Assembly (NCBI GenBank): GCA_035554115.1
Contig: DATMIW010000044.1
Coordinates: forward strand, 1-64,000
Origin: CAXTSE01 sp035554115
Lineage (GTDB): Bacteria; Actinomycetota; Actinomycetes; Actinomycetales; Microbacteriaceae
Reading direction: 5' to 3'
Length of the DNA stretch: 64,000 bases
Shown: positions 56,749-64,000 of the stretch, piece after piece
Layout of the letters: each line of letters opens with the position of its first letter
Numbering within the stretch: the stretch's first letter is position 1
Translations under genes and position numbers: made by a program
The notes under the pieces: model-generated
What the model was told of the DNA's origin: nothing
Database searches by the model: none
Seen by the model: only the letters and a program-made list of their open reading frames with translations

Positions 56749-58152
56749 ATGTCCGATGCACAAAACGCCCCCGAAGAAGAGGCCGGCCCGCCGTTCCCGC
56801 CCTTCGGCCACGTCGATGCCGTGCCGATCGATCCGACCGTAGGCGTCTACGACGTCGTCTTCGGCCCGCTCTATCCGACCGAGTACACCGGGTGGAAGGA
56901 CGAGGTCCTCTCCTGGAAGAAGACCGCATACCTCCACGGCGGCCTCAACCCCACCGACACGTATCGCATCTGGGGCCCCGATGCAGTGAAGCTCCTGCGG
57001 GAGCACTGCGTCAACAGCTTCGAGCGGTTCCCGGTCGGAGCATCCAAGCACGCCATCATGTGCGACAAAGAAGGTCGGGTCGTGGTGCACGGCATGCTGG
57101 TGCGCCGGGCAGAAGACGAGTTCATCGCCTACTGGCTCGGACCGTGGATCGACTTCCTGGTCGAGCGCGGCGGATACGACGTGCAGGGCGAGAACCTGAC
57201 CGGGCAGGTTTACCTGTTCCAGCTGGCCGGCCCGCGTTCGCTCGAGATCCTTGAGGCGGCAACAGGGCGCGACCTTCACGATGTCCGTTTCCTCCAGGAG
57301 CGCCGCTCGAGTATCGGTGGCTCGGAGGTCGAGGTCAGCATCCCGACCGATGTTCTTCGCATCGGTATGGCGGGCACCCTTGCCTACGAACTGCACGGAC
57401 CGATCAAAGACGCGCATGCCGTGTACAACGCTCTGCTCGAAGCGGGGGAGCCGTTTGGGCTCCGTCGTCTCGGTCGTGCGCAATACAACATGAACCACAC
57501 GGAGAACGGGTTCCCGCAGGAGCACATCCACTTCATCCACCCGTGGCTCGAAAACCCCGAACTCGTGCAGTACTTCATCGACAACTACGGAATGTCTCTG
57601 CCGCCCGTGGGGCTCTATGGAAGCGCCGGCGACGACGCGTCCCTGCGCTACCGCACCCCCTATGACCTCGGATGGGGTCACCTGGTCAGCTACGATCACG
57701 ACTTCCTGGGTCGGGAGGCTCTCGAAAAGGTGTCGGCAGCACCGCCGCGCACGATGCGCACGCTGGTCTGGAACGGTGACGACGTCCTCGACATCTACCG
57801 CTCGCACTTCGAGGAGGGCGAGGAGTACCAGTTCATGCGCTTCGAGGGTGAGCCGGTGAACCGGGAACTTCCGGCGCCGAGTTTCTCTGACGCGGTGCTG
57901 AAAGACGGTGAGATCGTCGGGTATTCGTCTGGTCGCATCTACAGCTACTACTACCGCAAGATGATCTCGCTTGTGTCGATCGACGTCGCCCTGGCTGACA
58001 TCGGCACCGAGGTCGTGGTGCTCTGGGGCCTTCCGGGGACCCGTCAGAAGGAGATCCGGGCGACGATCGAACGCTTCCCGCTCTACAACGAGAACCGGAA
58101 CGAGACCTTCGACACCAGCACGATTCCGCGTGCTGCGGGCCTCGTTCCGTAA
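56749..58152 (+). CDS. LigM-like THF-dependent demethylase (GcvT fold) 2
   Basis: A protein of 467 residues, a distant paralog of the one at 50699-52072. It has DTYRIWGPDAVKLLREHCVNSFE near residue 68, GQVYLFQLAGPRSLEILEAATGRDL and IGMAGTLAYELHGPI, all GcvT/LigM-like. The C-terminal domain is intact (SLVSIDVALADIGTEVVVLWG). AGGAGG precedes the ATG at 56749. It lies between amine oxidase 1 and an unknown gene. Two such enzymes suggest two different methyl groups are removed. Confidence 0.88.
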   Translation: MSDAQNAPEEEAGPPFPPFGHVDAVPIDPTVGVYDVVFGPLYPTEYTGWKDEVLSWKKTAYLHGGLNPTDTYRIWGPDAVKLLREHCVNSFERFPVGASKHAIMCDKEGRVVVHGMLVRRAEDEFIAYWLGPWIDFLVERGGYDVQGENLTGQVYLFQLAGPRSLEILEAATGRDLHDVRFLQERRSSIGGSEVEVSIPTDVLRIGMAGTLAYELHGPIKDAHAVYNALLEAGEPFGLRRLGRAQYNMNHTENGFPQEHIHFIHPWLENPELVQYFIDNYGMSLPPVGLYGSAGDDASLRYRTPYDLGWGHLVSYDHDFLGREALEKVSAAPPRTMRTLVWNGDDVLDIYRSHFEEGEEYQFMRFEGEPVNRELPAPSFSDAVLKDGEIVGYSSGRIYSYYYRKMISLVSIDVALADIGTEVVVLWGLPGTRQKEIRATIERFPLYNENRNETFDTSTIPRAAGLVP

Positions 58153-58159
58153 CCCATAT

Positions 58160-58176
58160 GGCGAAGTAGCTTCGCC
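58160..58176 (+). other. Small hairpin between LigM-like gene 2 and the unknown gene
   Basis: GGCGAAG and CTTCGCC form a 7-bp stem around TAG. Without a T-run it is more likely a processing or stability element than a terminator. Confidence 0.45.
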
Positions 58177-58203
58177 ACTCGGGTCGCACTGAAGGAGAAC
58201 ACC

Positions 58204-59013
58204 ATGCATGTAGCCAAAATGCTCAAGCCCTCGCAGTTCACGGTGAACATCGAGGGGATGCCCGCGTCAGTCGGGGATGTATTTCCCGACTGGGATGAAT
58301 CCGACCGCGTCGCTATCGTCCTCGATGCGGCGTACGGTGCGCTTGATGCGAGCCTGCTCATCCAGCTCGCGGCTCTGCAGTTCTTCTCGGTGCGACCCGA
58401 GAGGGGCACCTCTGCGCCCCAGTACCCGCAGACATATCTCTTCCACGTGGGTGGTCCTCATGGGGACTTCAGCGGATTCGACATCTGGCCGGCACGGCAC
58501 GAGGTGTTCCTTCCTGCTGACGACCCGTACGCACTTCTCGGGGCAATCAACGACCGCGCTATTACCCGCCTCGTCTTACCCGACGCGACCCCGGGCGGCC
58601 TCGAATACATCGATGCTGCCCCGAGCGGATGGTCGGATGCCTCGTATGCGCGCGATCACCTGCGCTCGGCTCTTCTGTATCGCGTGCAGGATGGCGCGGA
58701 CTCGACCGATGTCACGGTGAGCTCGAGCGATCCCGAGTTGCGATTCATGTCGAAGGTCGCCCTCGACGTTGAAGGGACGAAGGTGTACTTCGATTCGCTC
58801 AGCGATCAGCAGCTCGTCGATATGGAGGTCGGGCCGAGCACCGCGGAGGACATCCGCGTCTGGTCTGACATGTTCGTGGCGCGTGGAGGCGAAGTCTCGC
58901 GCGCAGATCGTGATGCGTTGCTCACGCAGATCGCCGACGGCCCCTGGACCCAGACGTTCCGGCGGATCGACGTGGATCGGGCATTGTCGGTCATCTCAGG
59001 CATCTGTAAATAG
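58204..59013 (+). CDS. Unknown protein in the demethylase cluster
   Basis: A soluble protein of 269 residues that I cannot assign. It opens MHVAKMLKPSQFTVNIEGMPASVGDVFPDWDESD. The middle has FHVGGPHGDFSGFDIWPARHEVFLP, a histidine/aspartate-rich stretch that could bind a metal, and the C-terminal third is acidic and helical. There is no signal peptide or membrane helix. It follows LigM-like gene 2 by 51 bases with GAAGGAGA as ribosome site and is followed by the MFS gene, so it is probably a dedicated part of the same pathway. Confidence 0.7.
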   Translation: MHVAKMLKPSQFTVNIEGMPASVGDVFPDWDESDRVAIVLDAAYGALDASLLIQLAALQFFSVRPERGTSAPQYPQTYLFHVGGPHGDFSGFDIWPARHEVFLPADDPYALLGAINDRAITRLVLPDATPGGLEYIDAAPSGWSDASYARDHLRSALLYRVQDGADSTDVTVSSSDPELRFMSKVALDVEGTKVYFDSLSDQQLVDMEVGPSTAEDIRVWSDMFVARGGEVSRADRDALLTQIADGPWTQTFRRIDVDRALSVISGICK

Positions 59014-59128
59014 CCGGAAGCTGAGCGAAAGCGCAGTTCACCCCAAGTAGGTCCTTGCGGTCCAAACCGTGAAGATTACTGCCTTTTTGCCGTATGTAAA
59101 ATGCGTGAACTAAGCGGCTGCTCAGCTA

Positions 59129-59164
59129 TTGACACGGGTCGTTCGGAGCGCCAATCTATATACA
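59129..59164 (+). promoter_or_regulatory. Probable promoter of the MFS gene
   Basis: TTGACA at 59129-59134 is a consensus -35. An AT-rich TATATACA lies at 59157-59164, farther than the usual 17 bases; CAATCT at 59152 has the correct spacing but a poorer match. The transcript would carry a leader of over 100 bases before 59282. Confidence 0.45.
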
Positions 59165-59172
59165 CTGTGACC

Positions 59173-59240
59173 GAACGGGACAGGGTTGTCCGTTCACACA
59201 GAGTTTCGACGATGTCGTCGAATGGGTGCGAAAAGCACCC
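59173..59240 (+). ncRNA. Structured 5' leader with three hairpins before the MFS gene
   Basis: Three consecutive stems are visible: GAACGGGACA (59173-59182) with TGTCCGTTC (59187-59195), TTCGACGA with TCGTCGAA (59205-59222, perfect), and GGGTGC with GCACCC (59224-59240, GAAAA loop). They lie between the promoter and the ribosome site of the transporter. No known riboswitch family is recognised. Confidence 0.45.
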
Positions 59241-59281
59241 GATCTGAACGACATGTTTCGTCCCACTTCGAAGGGAATCCG

Positions 59282-60676
59282 ATGTCAGTTACAACTCAGG
59301 AATTTATCGACGCTGAACCCACGAGCGGTAAACAGCGTTTGGTGGTGTTCATTCTCTTCCTCGTCATGCTCATGGAAGGCATGAACGAGATCGGTGTTGC
59401 CCAACTGTGGGGCACTCTCGCTACCCCGGTCGCAGCGGGAGGCTGGGGCGTCTCATTTGAGGCAATCACCGTCATCGTCACGCTGGGCACAATCGCGATC
59501 GCCGTAGGCGCCGTGGTCGCTGGCACGCTCGCGGACCGCATTGGTCGAAAGAACACGCTTTTTACGGGTCTCATCGTGTTCATGGTGTTCGCGGCTGCTC
59601 TGTCGTTTGCACCGAACGTCGTGTCGTTCGGCGTCCTGCGTATTCTCTCGTGCGTCGGCCTCGGCGCCGTCTTCGTCACCGCCCTCGCGTTCGTCGGTGA
59701 CCTCACTCGCCACACTTCGCGCGCGCGGCTGACGACTGTCGTCGCGGCGGGCGCGGGCACCGGCGGTGTCGTTGCGGCTGTCCTATCGGCGGCTCTGCTT
59801 GAGGATGTCGGCTGGCGCAACATTCTTCTGATCGTGGCCCTCCTGCCGATCGTGGTCTTCCCCTTGGTTGCGCTTATCGTGCCGGAGTCCCCGGGACTTC
59901 TGGTTCTGCGTGCAAAGTCGCCTGACAAGGTTCGCAAGGCCCTTCACGGCCTGCTGCCCTCACGTGACATCAGCGGTGTCGACCTGGTCACGGTCGTGCG
60001 GAGCGAAGAAGAAGCTGTCAACCCGGTAAAGACACTGTTCACCCGCGGTCTCGCCTCGCGGACGATCGTGCTGTGGGTTCTGTTCATCGCGTTCTACGCG
60101 ACCCTGAACTTCGTTCTTCAGTACCTTCCTGTGTTGTTGGAGCACCCGGCTCCGGCAGGACCGGGATTCAGCGCTGAGGATGCCAGCATCGTCTTCGCTG
60201 TCATGGCCATGGGCGGTGTACTCGGAGCTCTCGTCATCTCGGTCGCCGTGGGCAAGATCAATCCCTTCGTCGTGATAGGCGTCTCCTGGTCCCTAGCGCT
60301 CGTGCTCCTGGTCATCATCGTCCTGGTGCCCGCGTCGATCGACCTCTACCTCGTCCTCTTCGGCCTCTTTGGGGCCGCGCTCATCGGAGGAACTGCTGCT
60401 GCTGGCACGCTGCCGGTGCTCACCTACCCGCTGTCGGCGCGGGGAACAGGGACGGGCGCGGCTACCGGAGTCGGGGGCGGGTTCGGCACGACCGTGGGCG
60501 GCTTTGCTGGCGGTGCGCTTATCGCCACCGGTATCGGCACCTCCGCAATCCTTCTTGTCGTACTGGCGCCCGTGGGACTCGGTGTTGTGCTCGTGACGGT
60601 CCTCGGTGCTCTCACGGCACGCCACGTTCGGGGCTCGTCCACCCCGGTCAGCGACAAGGTGACAGTCGGCGGGTAG
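59282..60676 (+). CDS. MFS transporter, aromatic acid:H+ symporter (AAHS)-like
   Basis: A twelve-helix major facilitator of 464 residues. The A-motif loop between helices 2 and 3 reads GTLADRIGRKNTLFTG, and the helix 4-5 region has FVGDLTRHTSRARLTTVVAAGAGTGG. AAHS members have GxLADRxGRK-type loops and carry aromatic acids into the cell. The central loop (SPDKVRKALHGLL) is short. GAAGGGAATCC precedes the ATG at 59282. It likely imports the substrate of the surrounding catabolic genes. Confidence 0.9.
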   Translation: MSVTTQEFIDAEPTSGKQRLVVFILFLVMLMEGMNEIGVAQLWGTLATPVAAGGWGVSFEAITVIVTLGTIAIAVGAVVAGTLADRIGRKNTLFTGLIVFMVFAAALSFAPNVVSFGVLRILSCVGLGAVFVTALAFVGDLTRHTSRARLTTVVAAGAGTGGVVAAVLSAALLEDVGWRNILLIVALLPIVVFPLVALIVPESPGLLVLRAKSPDKVRKALHGLLPSRDISGVDLVTVVRSEEEAVNPVKTLFTRGLASRTIVLWVLFIAFYATLNFVLQYLPVLLEHPAPAGPGFSAEDASIVFAVMAMGGVLGALVISVAVGKINPFVVIGVSWSLALVLLVIIVLVPASIDLYLVLFGLFGAALIGGTAAAGTLPVLTYPLSARGTGTGAATGVGGGFGTTVGGFAGGALIATGIGTSAILLVVLAPVGLGVVLVTVLGALTARHVRGSSTPVSDKVTVGG

Positions 60677-60730
60677 CACCCCGACCAGGATCCGCAAGGA
60701 AAGGCGTGCCGCGGCGGCATGCGGATATAT

Positions 60731-60746
60731 GAGCAAGTGCTAAGTT
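60731..60746 (+). promoter_or_regulatory. Shared upstream element of amine oxidase gene 2
   Basis: GAGCAAGTGCTAAGTT, identical to 55320-55335 and at a similar distance (44 bases) from the amine oxidase ATG. The flanking G/C-rich bases are only partly alike, so the 16-base core is conserved. Confidence 0.6.
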
Positions 60747-60789
60747 TGTGCGGCGGTCATTGGGGACCGCGGAACCGGGAGAACCTGTT

Positions 60790-62097
60790 ATGCCTAAGTC
60801 CCATGTCATCATCATCGGCGGCGGCTTCGCCGGTCTGATTGCAGCTCGTGAACTCACCCATCGCGGTTTTTCTGTGGTGCTGCTCGAGGGGCGTGACCGT
60901 CTCGGAGGCCGGACCTGGACTGATGAGCGACTCGGCTTGACTGTCGATTTGGGTGGGAAGTCGATCCACCCCTCGCAGCCTTACGTGTGGCCGGAGCTCG
61001 AACGGTACGGCCTTTCGACAGTGACCGCCGAGGTCGAGCCCGAGCGATTCTTGGTCGCCACTGCCGACGGCCCGCGTGAGATTGATCCCGGAACTGTGTT
61101 CATGAAGTTGACACAGGCCAACGAAGCGCTCTCTGCCGATGCCCAGTTCATTGTCCCGCGGCCTTTTGATCCATGGTTCGTCGACGCGGTCGCCGGAGCG
61201 GATGGGCAGTCGGTCGGAGACCGGGTCGCGGCGCTCGACCTTGACGAGGTAAGCAAGGCTCTTCTCGAAGGTCAACTAGGCACGGCCTACCAATCGCCGC
61301 TGGGTGAAATCAGTTTCGCCCATACATTGCATTTTTGGTCACTGGCCTACGGGAACTTCGCGGTTCAACAGGAGGCCTCGGCGAGTTTCGGCATCAAGGG
61401 TGGCACTCGCGCACTCATTGACGCCATAGCTGCGGACACGACAGCGTCCATTGTGCTCGGCACGAAGGTTGTCGAAGTCCAGACGGTTGGAGACGGAGTC
61501 GTGGTGCGCACGGCATCCGGCGATGAATACGAGGCTTCAGCTGTCATCGTCACCGCGCCCATTAACGCGCTTCCGTCGATTACCTTCGAGCCCGCGCTGA
61601 GTTCCGGAAAGCGGGCAGCGATCACGAAGGGCACTGCGTCCAATGGAGCAAAGATCTGGGTGCGCACAAAGGGCGAAGTCGTCCCCTTCCTCGGTTTTGC
61701 ATCGCCTGACGTCTCACCCGTGACCATCGCCGAGCCGTACGGCGTTGTCGATGGAGACAGCATCATCGACATTTTTGTCCCCGATGTGACGAAGATCGAC
61801 CCGCACGATCGCGCGGCCGTCGAACAGGCGCTCCGACTCTGGGTACCGGACATCGAGGTGCGCGCAGTCGACGCACACAATTGGGTCGAGGACGAGTTCT
61901 CGCGCGAGACGTGGCCAAACCCGCGCGTCGGCGATGTCACGGGTGCAATCCCCGCACTGCGGAAGCCTGAAGGACGAGTCTTCCTCGCTGGCGCTGACTA
62001 TGCCGCCGGTTGGTATGGCCATATCGATGGCGCCGTCGAAAGCGGCATCGTGACGGCACGCATCGTTCGCGATCTTCTGTCCGAGGGCTCTCGCTAA
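60790..62097 (+). CDS. Flavin-containing amine oxidase 2
   Basis: A protein of 435 residues, near-duplicate of the oxidase at 55380-56678. The FAD signature is VIIIGGGFAGLIAARELTHRG. The C-terminus FLAGADYAAGWYGHIDGAVESG is almost identical. Differences cluster at about residues 85-125, where substrate contacts in the family often lie. It follows the MFS transporter by 113 bases. The paralogs flank LigM-like 2, the unknown gene and the transporter in direct orientation. Confidence 0.9.
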   Translation: MPKSHVIIIGGGFAGLIAARELTHRGFSVVLLEGRDRLGGRTWTDERLGLTVDLGGKSIHPSQPYVWPELERYGLSTVTAEVEPERFLVATADGPREIDPGTVFMKLTQANEALSADAQFIVPRPFDPWFVDAVAGADGQSVGDRVAALDLDEVSKALLEGQLGTAYQSPLGEISFAHTLHFWSLAYGNFAVQQEASASFGIKGGTRALIDAIAADTTASIVLGTKVVEVQTVGDGVVVRTASGDEYEASAVIVTAPINALPSITFEPALSSGKRAAITKGTASNGAKIWVRTKGEVVPFLGFASPDVSPVTIAEPYGVVDGDSIIDIFVPDVTKIDPHDRAAVEQALRLWVPDIEVRAVDAHNWVEDEFSRETWPNPRVGDVTGAIPALRKPEGRVFLAGADYAAGWYGHIDGAVESGIVTARIVRDLLSEGSR

Positions 62098-62140
62098 CGT
62101 CGTCCTCCGCAGGCAACCCCTGTGCCCTTACGGACAACTC

Positions 62141-62157
62141 GCGAAGCGCGCCTTCGC
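62141..62157 (+). other. Small hairpin after amine oxidase 2
   Basis: GCGAAG and CTTCGC form a 6-bp stem with a CGCGC loop in the gap before the alcohol dehydrogenase. There is no T-run, so termination is doubtful. Confidence 0.35.
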
Positions 62158-62173
62158 AAACACTTGAAGCGTG

Positions 62174-63271
62174 ATGACGCAAAGCAAGCAGGTTGTATTC
62201 GCAGCTCGTAACGAGATCGTTCTGGATTCGATAGAGGTTCCCGATCCCGAGGCCGACGAGCTGGTGATGCGGGTTCGCAGGGTGGGAATCTGCGCCACCG
62301 ATCTGCACCTCCTCGCGGGCCATATCGGCGATCCGTTCCCTCTTGTTCCGGGTCACGAGTTCGTCGGCGAGGTTGCGGCGATCGGCGAGAACGCCGCGGC
62401 GACGCGGGGCTTGGCTGTCGGCGACCATGTGGCCGTCGAGATGCTGTTGCCGTGCCAGTCGTGTGATCGCTGCCGGGAGGGTCGCTACAACCTGTGCGAG
62501 TTGGACGACATGATGACCGGCCTCGAGCGCGGGCGTCAGATCGGCGTCAACATTCCGCGCACCGTCGCACCCGGACTCTGGGGCGGCTACGCGGAATACC
62601 TCTTCGTTCCCCGCGAGGCCATCGTGCACCGCCTGCCCGCCGAGCTGCCGTGGGATGTTGCGGTTCTCGTCGAACCGCTTGCCGTCGCCTCCCGCGCCGT
62701 GATGCGCGGTCGCGTCGGACCGGGGGACCGCGTTGCGGTCATCGGGCCGGGGCCGATCGGCCTGCTCGTGGCGGCTGCCGCGCGGGCCGCTGGTGCCTCA
62801 GTGGTCATGCTGGGCACGCGGCCAAGTCGGCTCGAACACGCCACGCGGTTTGGCAGCGATGCCACGGTCAATCTGCGGGAGACGGATCCGGTGGAGGCTG
62901 TGCGCGCACATTTCGGCGGACTCGCCGATGTCGCAATCGAGGCGGCCGGAGCTCCCGATGCCCAACAGCTCGCCGCCACCCTCGTGCGCCGCGGCGGCCG
63001 CGTCGTTCTGACCGGGGCCTGCGGGGCGGGATCGGTCACGGCTCTGCGTTCGGACGAGGACCTGCTCACGCGCGAGATTGATGTTCTGCCGTCCTTTCTT
63101 TCGGCCGGCGGTTTCCCGACGGCCATCGCGCTGCTCGAGCGCGGGGATTTCCCGTTCGCCGAACTCGTGACGCACTCCTTCAGCCTCGATGAGGTGGCGG
63201 CCGCGTTCGAACTCATCGAGAGCCGTCAGCAGGACGTGCTCAAGGCCGTCCTGTGCCCGACCGGACCCTGA
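62174..63271 (+). CDS. Zinc-dependent alcohol dehydrogenase (MDR)
   Basis: A medium-chain dehydrogenase of 365 residues. It has the catalytic zinc cysteine in RVGICATDLHLL with GHEFVGEV, and the structural-zinc lobe CQSCDRCREGRYNLC with four cysteines. The nucleotide fold is VAVIGPGPIGLLVAAAARAAGASVV. It resembles threonine/sorbitol-type dehydrogenases and oxidises secondary or benzylic alcohols. The start can be GTG 62171 or ATG 62174; no ribosome site is apparent. It precedes the MoaF-type gene. Confidence 0.92.
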   Translation: MTQSKQVVFAARNEIVLDSIEVPDPEADELVMRVRRVGICATDLHLLAGHIGDPFPLVPGHEFVGEVAAIGENAAATRGLAVGDHVAVEMLLPCQSCDRCREGRYNLCELDDMMTGLERGRQIGVNIPRTVAPGLWGGYAEYLFVPREAIVHRLPAELPWDVAVLVEPLAVASRAVMRGRVGPGDRVAVIGPGPIGLLVAAAARAAGASVVMLGTRPSRLEHATRFGSDATVNLRETDPVEAVRAHFGGLADVAIEAAGAPDAQQLAATLVRRGGRVVLTGACGAGSVTALRSDEDLLTREIDVLPSFLSAGGFPTAIALLERGDFPFAELVTHSFSLDEVAAAFELIESRQQDVLKAVLCPTGP

Positions 63272-63282
63272 TCTCCCGCCTC

Positions 63283-63302
63283 GGCGGCCCTCAAGGGCCG
63301 CC
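63283..63302 (+). terminator. Hairpin between alcohol dehydrogenase and MoaF-type genes
   Basis: GGCGGCCC and GGGCCGCC form an 8-bp perfect stem with a TCAA loop. No T-run follows, so it may be an incomplete terminator or an mRNA-stability stem. Confidence 0.5.
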
Positions 63303-63340
63303 CCTACCGACTCCCTGACCGACCCTCGAAAGGACCGACT

Positions 63341-64000
63341 ATGACCGCACAATGGAGCGACTCGACCGAGGCGGCACCCGCCGATGAGTGGCGCACCTAT
63401 GACGAGTTCGCCGCCGGCATCGACACCTACCGGCTGCCTGCCACGGACCTTTCGGGGCAGACAGTCGTCCTGGAATTCGAGGGCGGCACCCGCGTCGAGT
63501 TGCAGTTCATCGATGGTGAAACGGTGCGCTGGCGAGCTGAGGGTGGGCTCGCGTCGCTCGTGACCGAGGATCCCTACGACGCCGTCGCGGTGCGTCCGGG
63601 TGTGTTCTTCGTGAACCTGCCGTTCACCAGTCGCGAGCGCGAGTCGCTGTCGCTCGTGTTCTCCACATCCACCCGTCGGGCCGTGGGCGTGCTCTCGGTG
63701 ATCGAGGCGGAGGCGGTGGAGGATGTGCCGCAGGTCGGTCAAACATTCTGGGTGGGCGTTGTCGCCGGCGGCACCCCGAGCGGAGCCGTGCCTGGCCCGT
63801 CTCGCGACCTCATCGGGCAGCGCAATGCATACCGCTACAGCCCCGACCACCTCTACGAGCATGTGTATCTCTCGTCAGAGCGGTACGCCTGGCAGTGCAT
63901 CCAGGGGGTGCAGCGCGGTCACGGCGATGTCGACATGTCGACGGTGTGGAAGTTCGACGACGGGCTCTATCTGTTCTGTTTCCGCGAGTTCAAAATCGCT
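63341..64000 (+). CDS. MoaF-type protein (partial, runs off right edge)
   Basis: The first 220 residues are visible, without a stop. The N-terminal half (MTAQWSDSTEAAPADEWRTY, then TVVLEFEGGTRVELQFIDGE) is a lipocalin-like barrel. The second half, including YSPDHLYEHVYLSSERYAWQ and then GHGDVDMSTVWKFDDGLYLF, matches the C-terminal domain of the MoaF family. Despite the name, MoaF-type proteins are often found in aromatic-degradation clusters and their role is unclear. GAAAGGA precedes the ATG at 63341. It is in line with the alcohol dehydrogenase gene. Confidence 0.78.
   Translation, partial: MTAQWSDSTEAAPADEWRTYDEFAAGIDTYRLPATDLSGQTVVLEFEGGTRVELQFIDGETVRWRAEGGLASLVTEDPYDAVAVRPGVFFVNLPFTSRERESLSLVFSTSTRRAVGVLSVIEAEAVEDVPQVGQTFWVGVVAGGTPSGAVPGPSRDLIGQRNAYRYSPDHLYEHVYLSSERYAWQCIQGVQRGHGDVDMSTVWKFDDGLYLFCFREFKIA

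Noticed and set aside
56734..58209. Open frame of 491 codons on the minus strand
   Set aside because: Antisense to LigM-like gene 2, with no recognisable domain.
1..64000. CRISPR arrays, tRNA or rRNA genes, insertion sequences
   Set aside because: No regularly spaced repeats, cloverleaf sequences, rRNA segments or transposase-like proteins were seen on reading both strands.

Overview
The window is a high-GC actinobacterial chromosome segment, most likely from the Microbacteriaceae or a close relative. The evidence is the base composition, frequent GTG starts and ATGA overlaps, an ECF41-type sigma factor, a b6-like cytochrome b and a complete mycofactocin locus. The family-level placement is an inference. 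No rRNA, tRNA, CRISPR array, insertion sequence or phage gene was seen. Coding is dense and no gene-free stretch exceeds 300 bases.

Left part (1-8.5 kb): a DesK/DesR-like two-component system downstream of an acyl desaturase, an ECF41 sigma factor, an orphan cytochrome b that lacks two of the usual four heme-ligand histidines, three small membrane or hypothetical genes, and an overlapping vanH-vanA pair for D-Ala-D-Lac synthesis without vanX.

Middle part (8.5-36 kb): a catabolic region of repeated modules. It holds three SnoaL-type proteins, two NmrA-like NAD(P)-binding proteins, three AraC regulators and two Old Yellow Enzymes. It also holds a nitrilase, an EthD protein, a ribose-type ABC importer, a MarR regulator, two mycofactocin-type SDRs, the mft cluster (mftG, R, A, B, C, D, E, F), an arginase-fold enzyme with an NCS1 permease, and a TetR/hydrolase pair. 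Seven copies of a 16-bp dyad (NGTMAAR-N2-YTTKACN) sit on the promoters of SnoaL, NAD(P)-binding, ABC/MarR, OYE and SDR genes. In most copies one half-site doubles as the -35 box. This looks like one regulon, plausibly controlled by the MarR protein at 17364-17903.

Right part (36-64 kb): a VanZ-like protein convergent with an OmpR-type two-component system, an amidohydrolase, and then a divergent aromatic-catabolic island. Leftward run a 4,5-dihydroxyphthalate decarboxylase-like protein, an SCP-x-type thiolase, a DUF35 protein and a family III CoA-transferase. Rightward run a bicupin ring-cleavage dioxygenase, a hydratase-aldolase, a VOC extradiol dioxygenase and an FAH-family hydrolase. A GntR regulator, aldehyde dehydrogenase, two LigM-like THF-dependent demethylases, a quinone-reductase-like MDR protein, a flavin monooxygenase, a TetR regulator, two near-duplicate flavin amine oxidases, an unknown protein, an MFS transporter, a zinc alcohol dehydrogenase and a truncated MoaF-type protein follow. 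A box containing AAAGTGTA recurs at four promoters. The set fits breakdown of a methylated, possibly bicyclic or N-containing aromatic compound. The substrate cannot be read from sequence.
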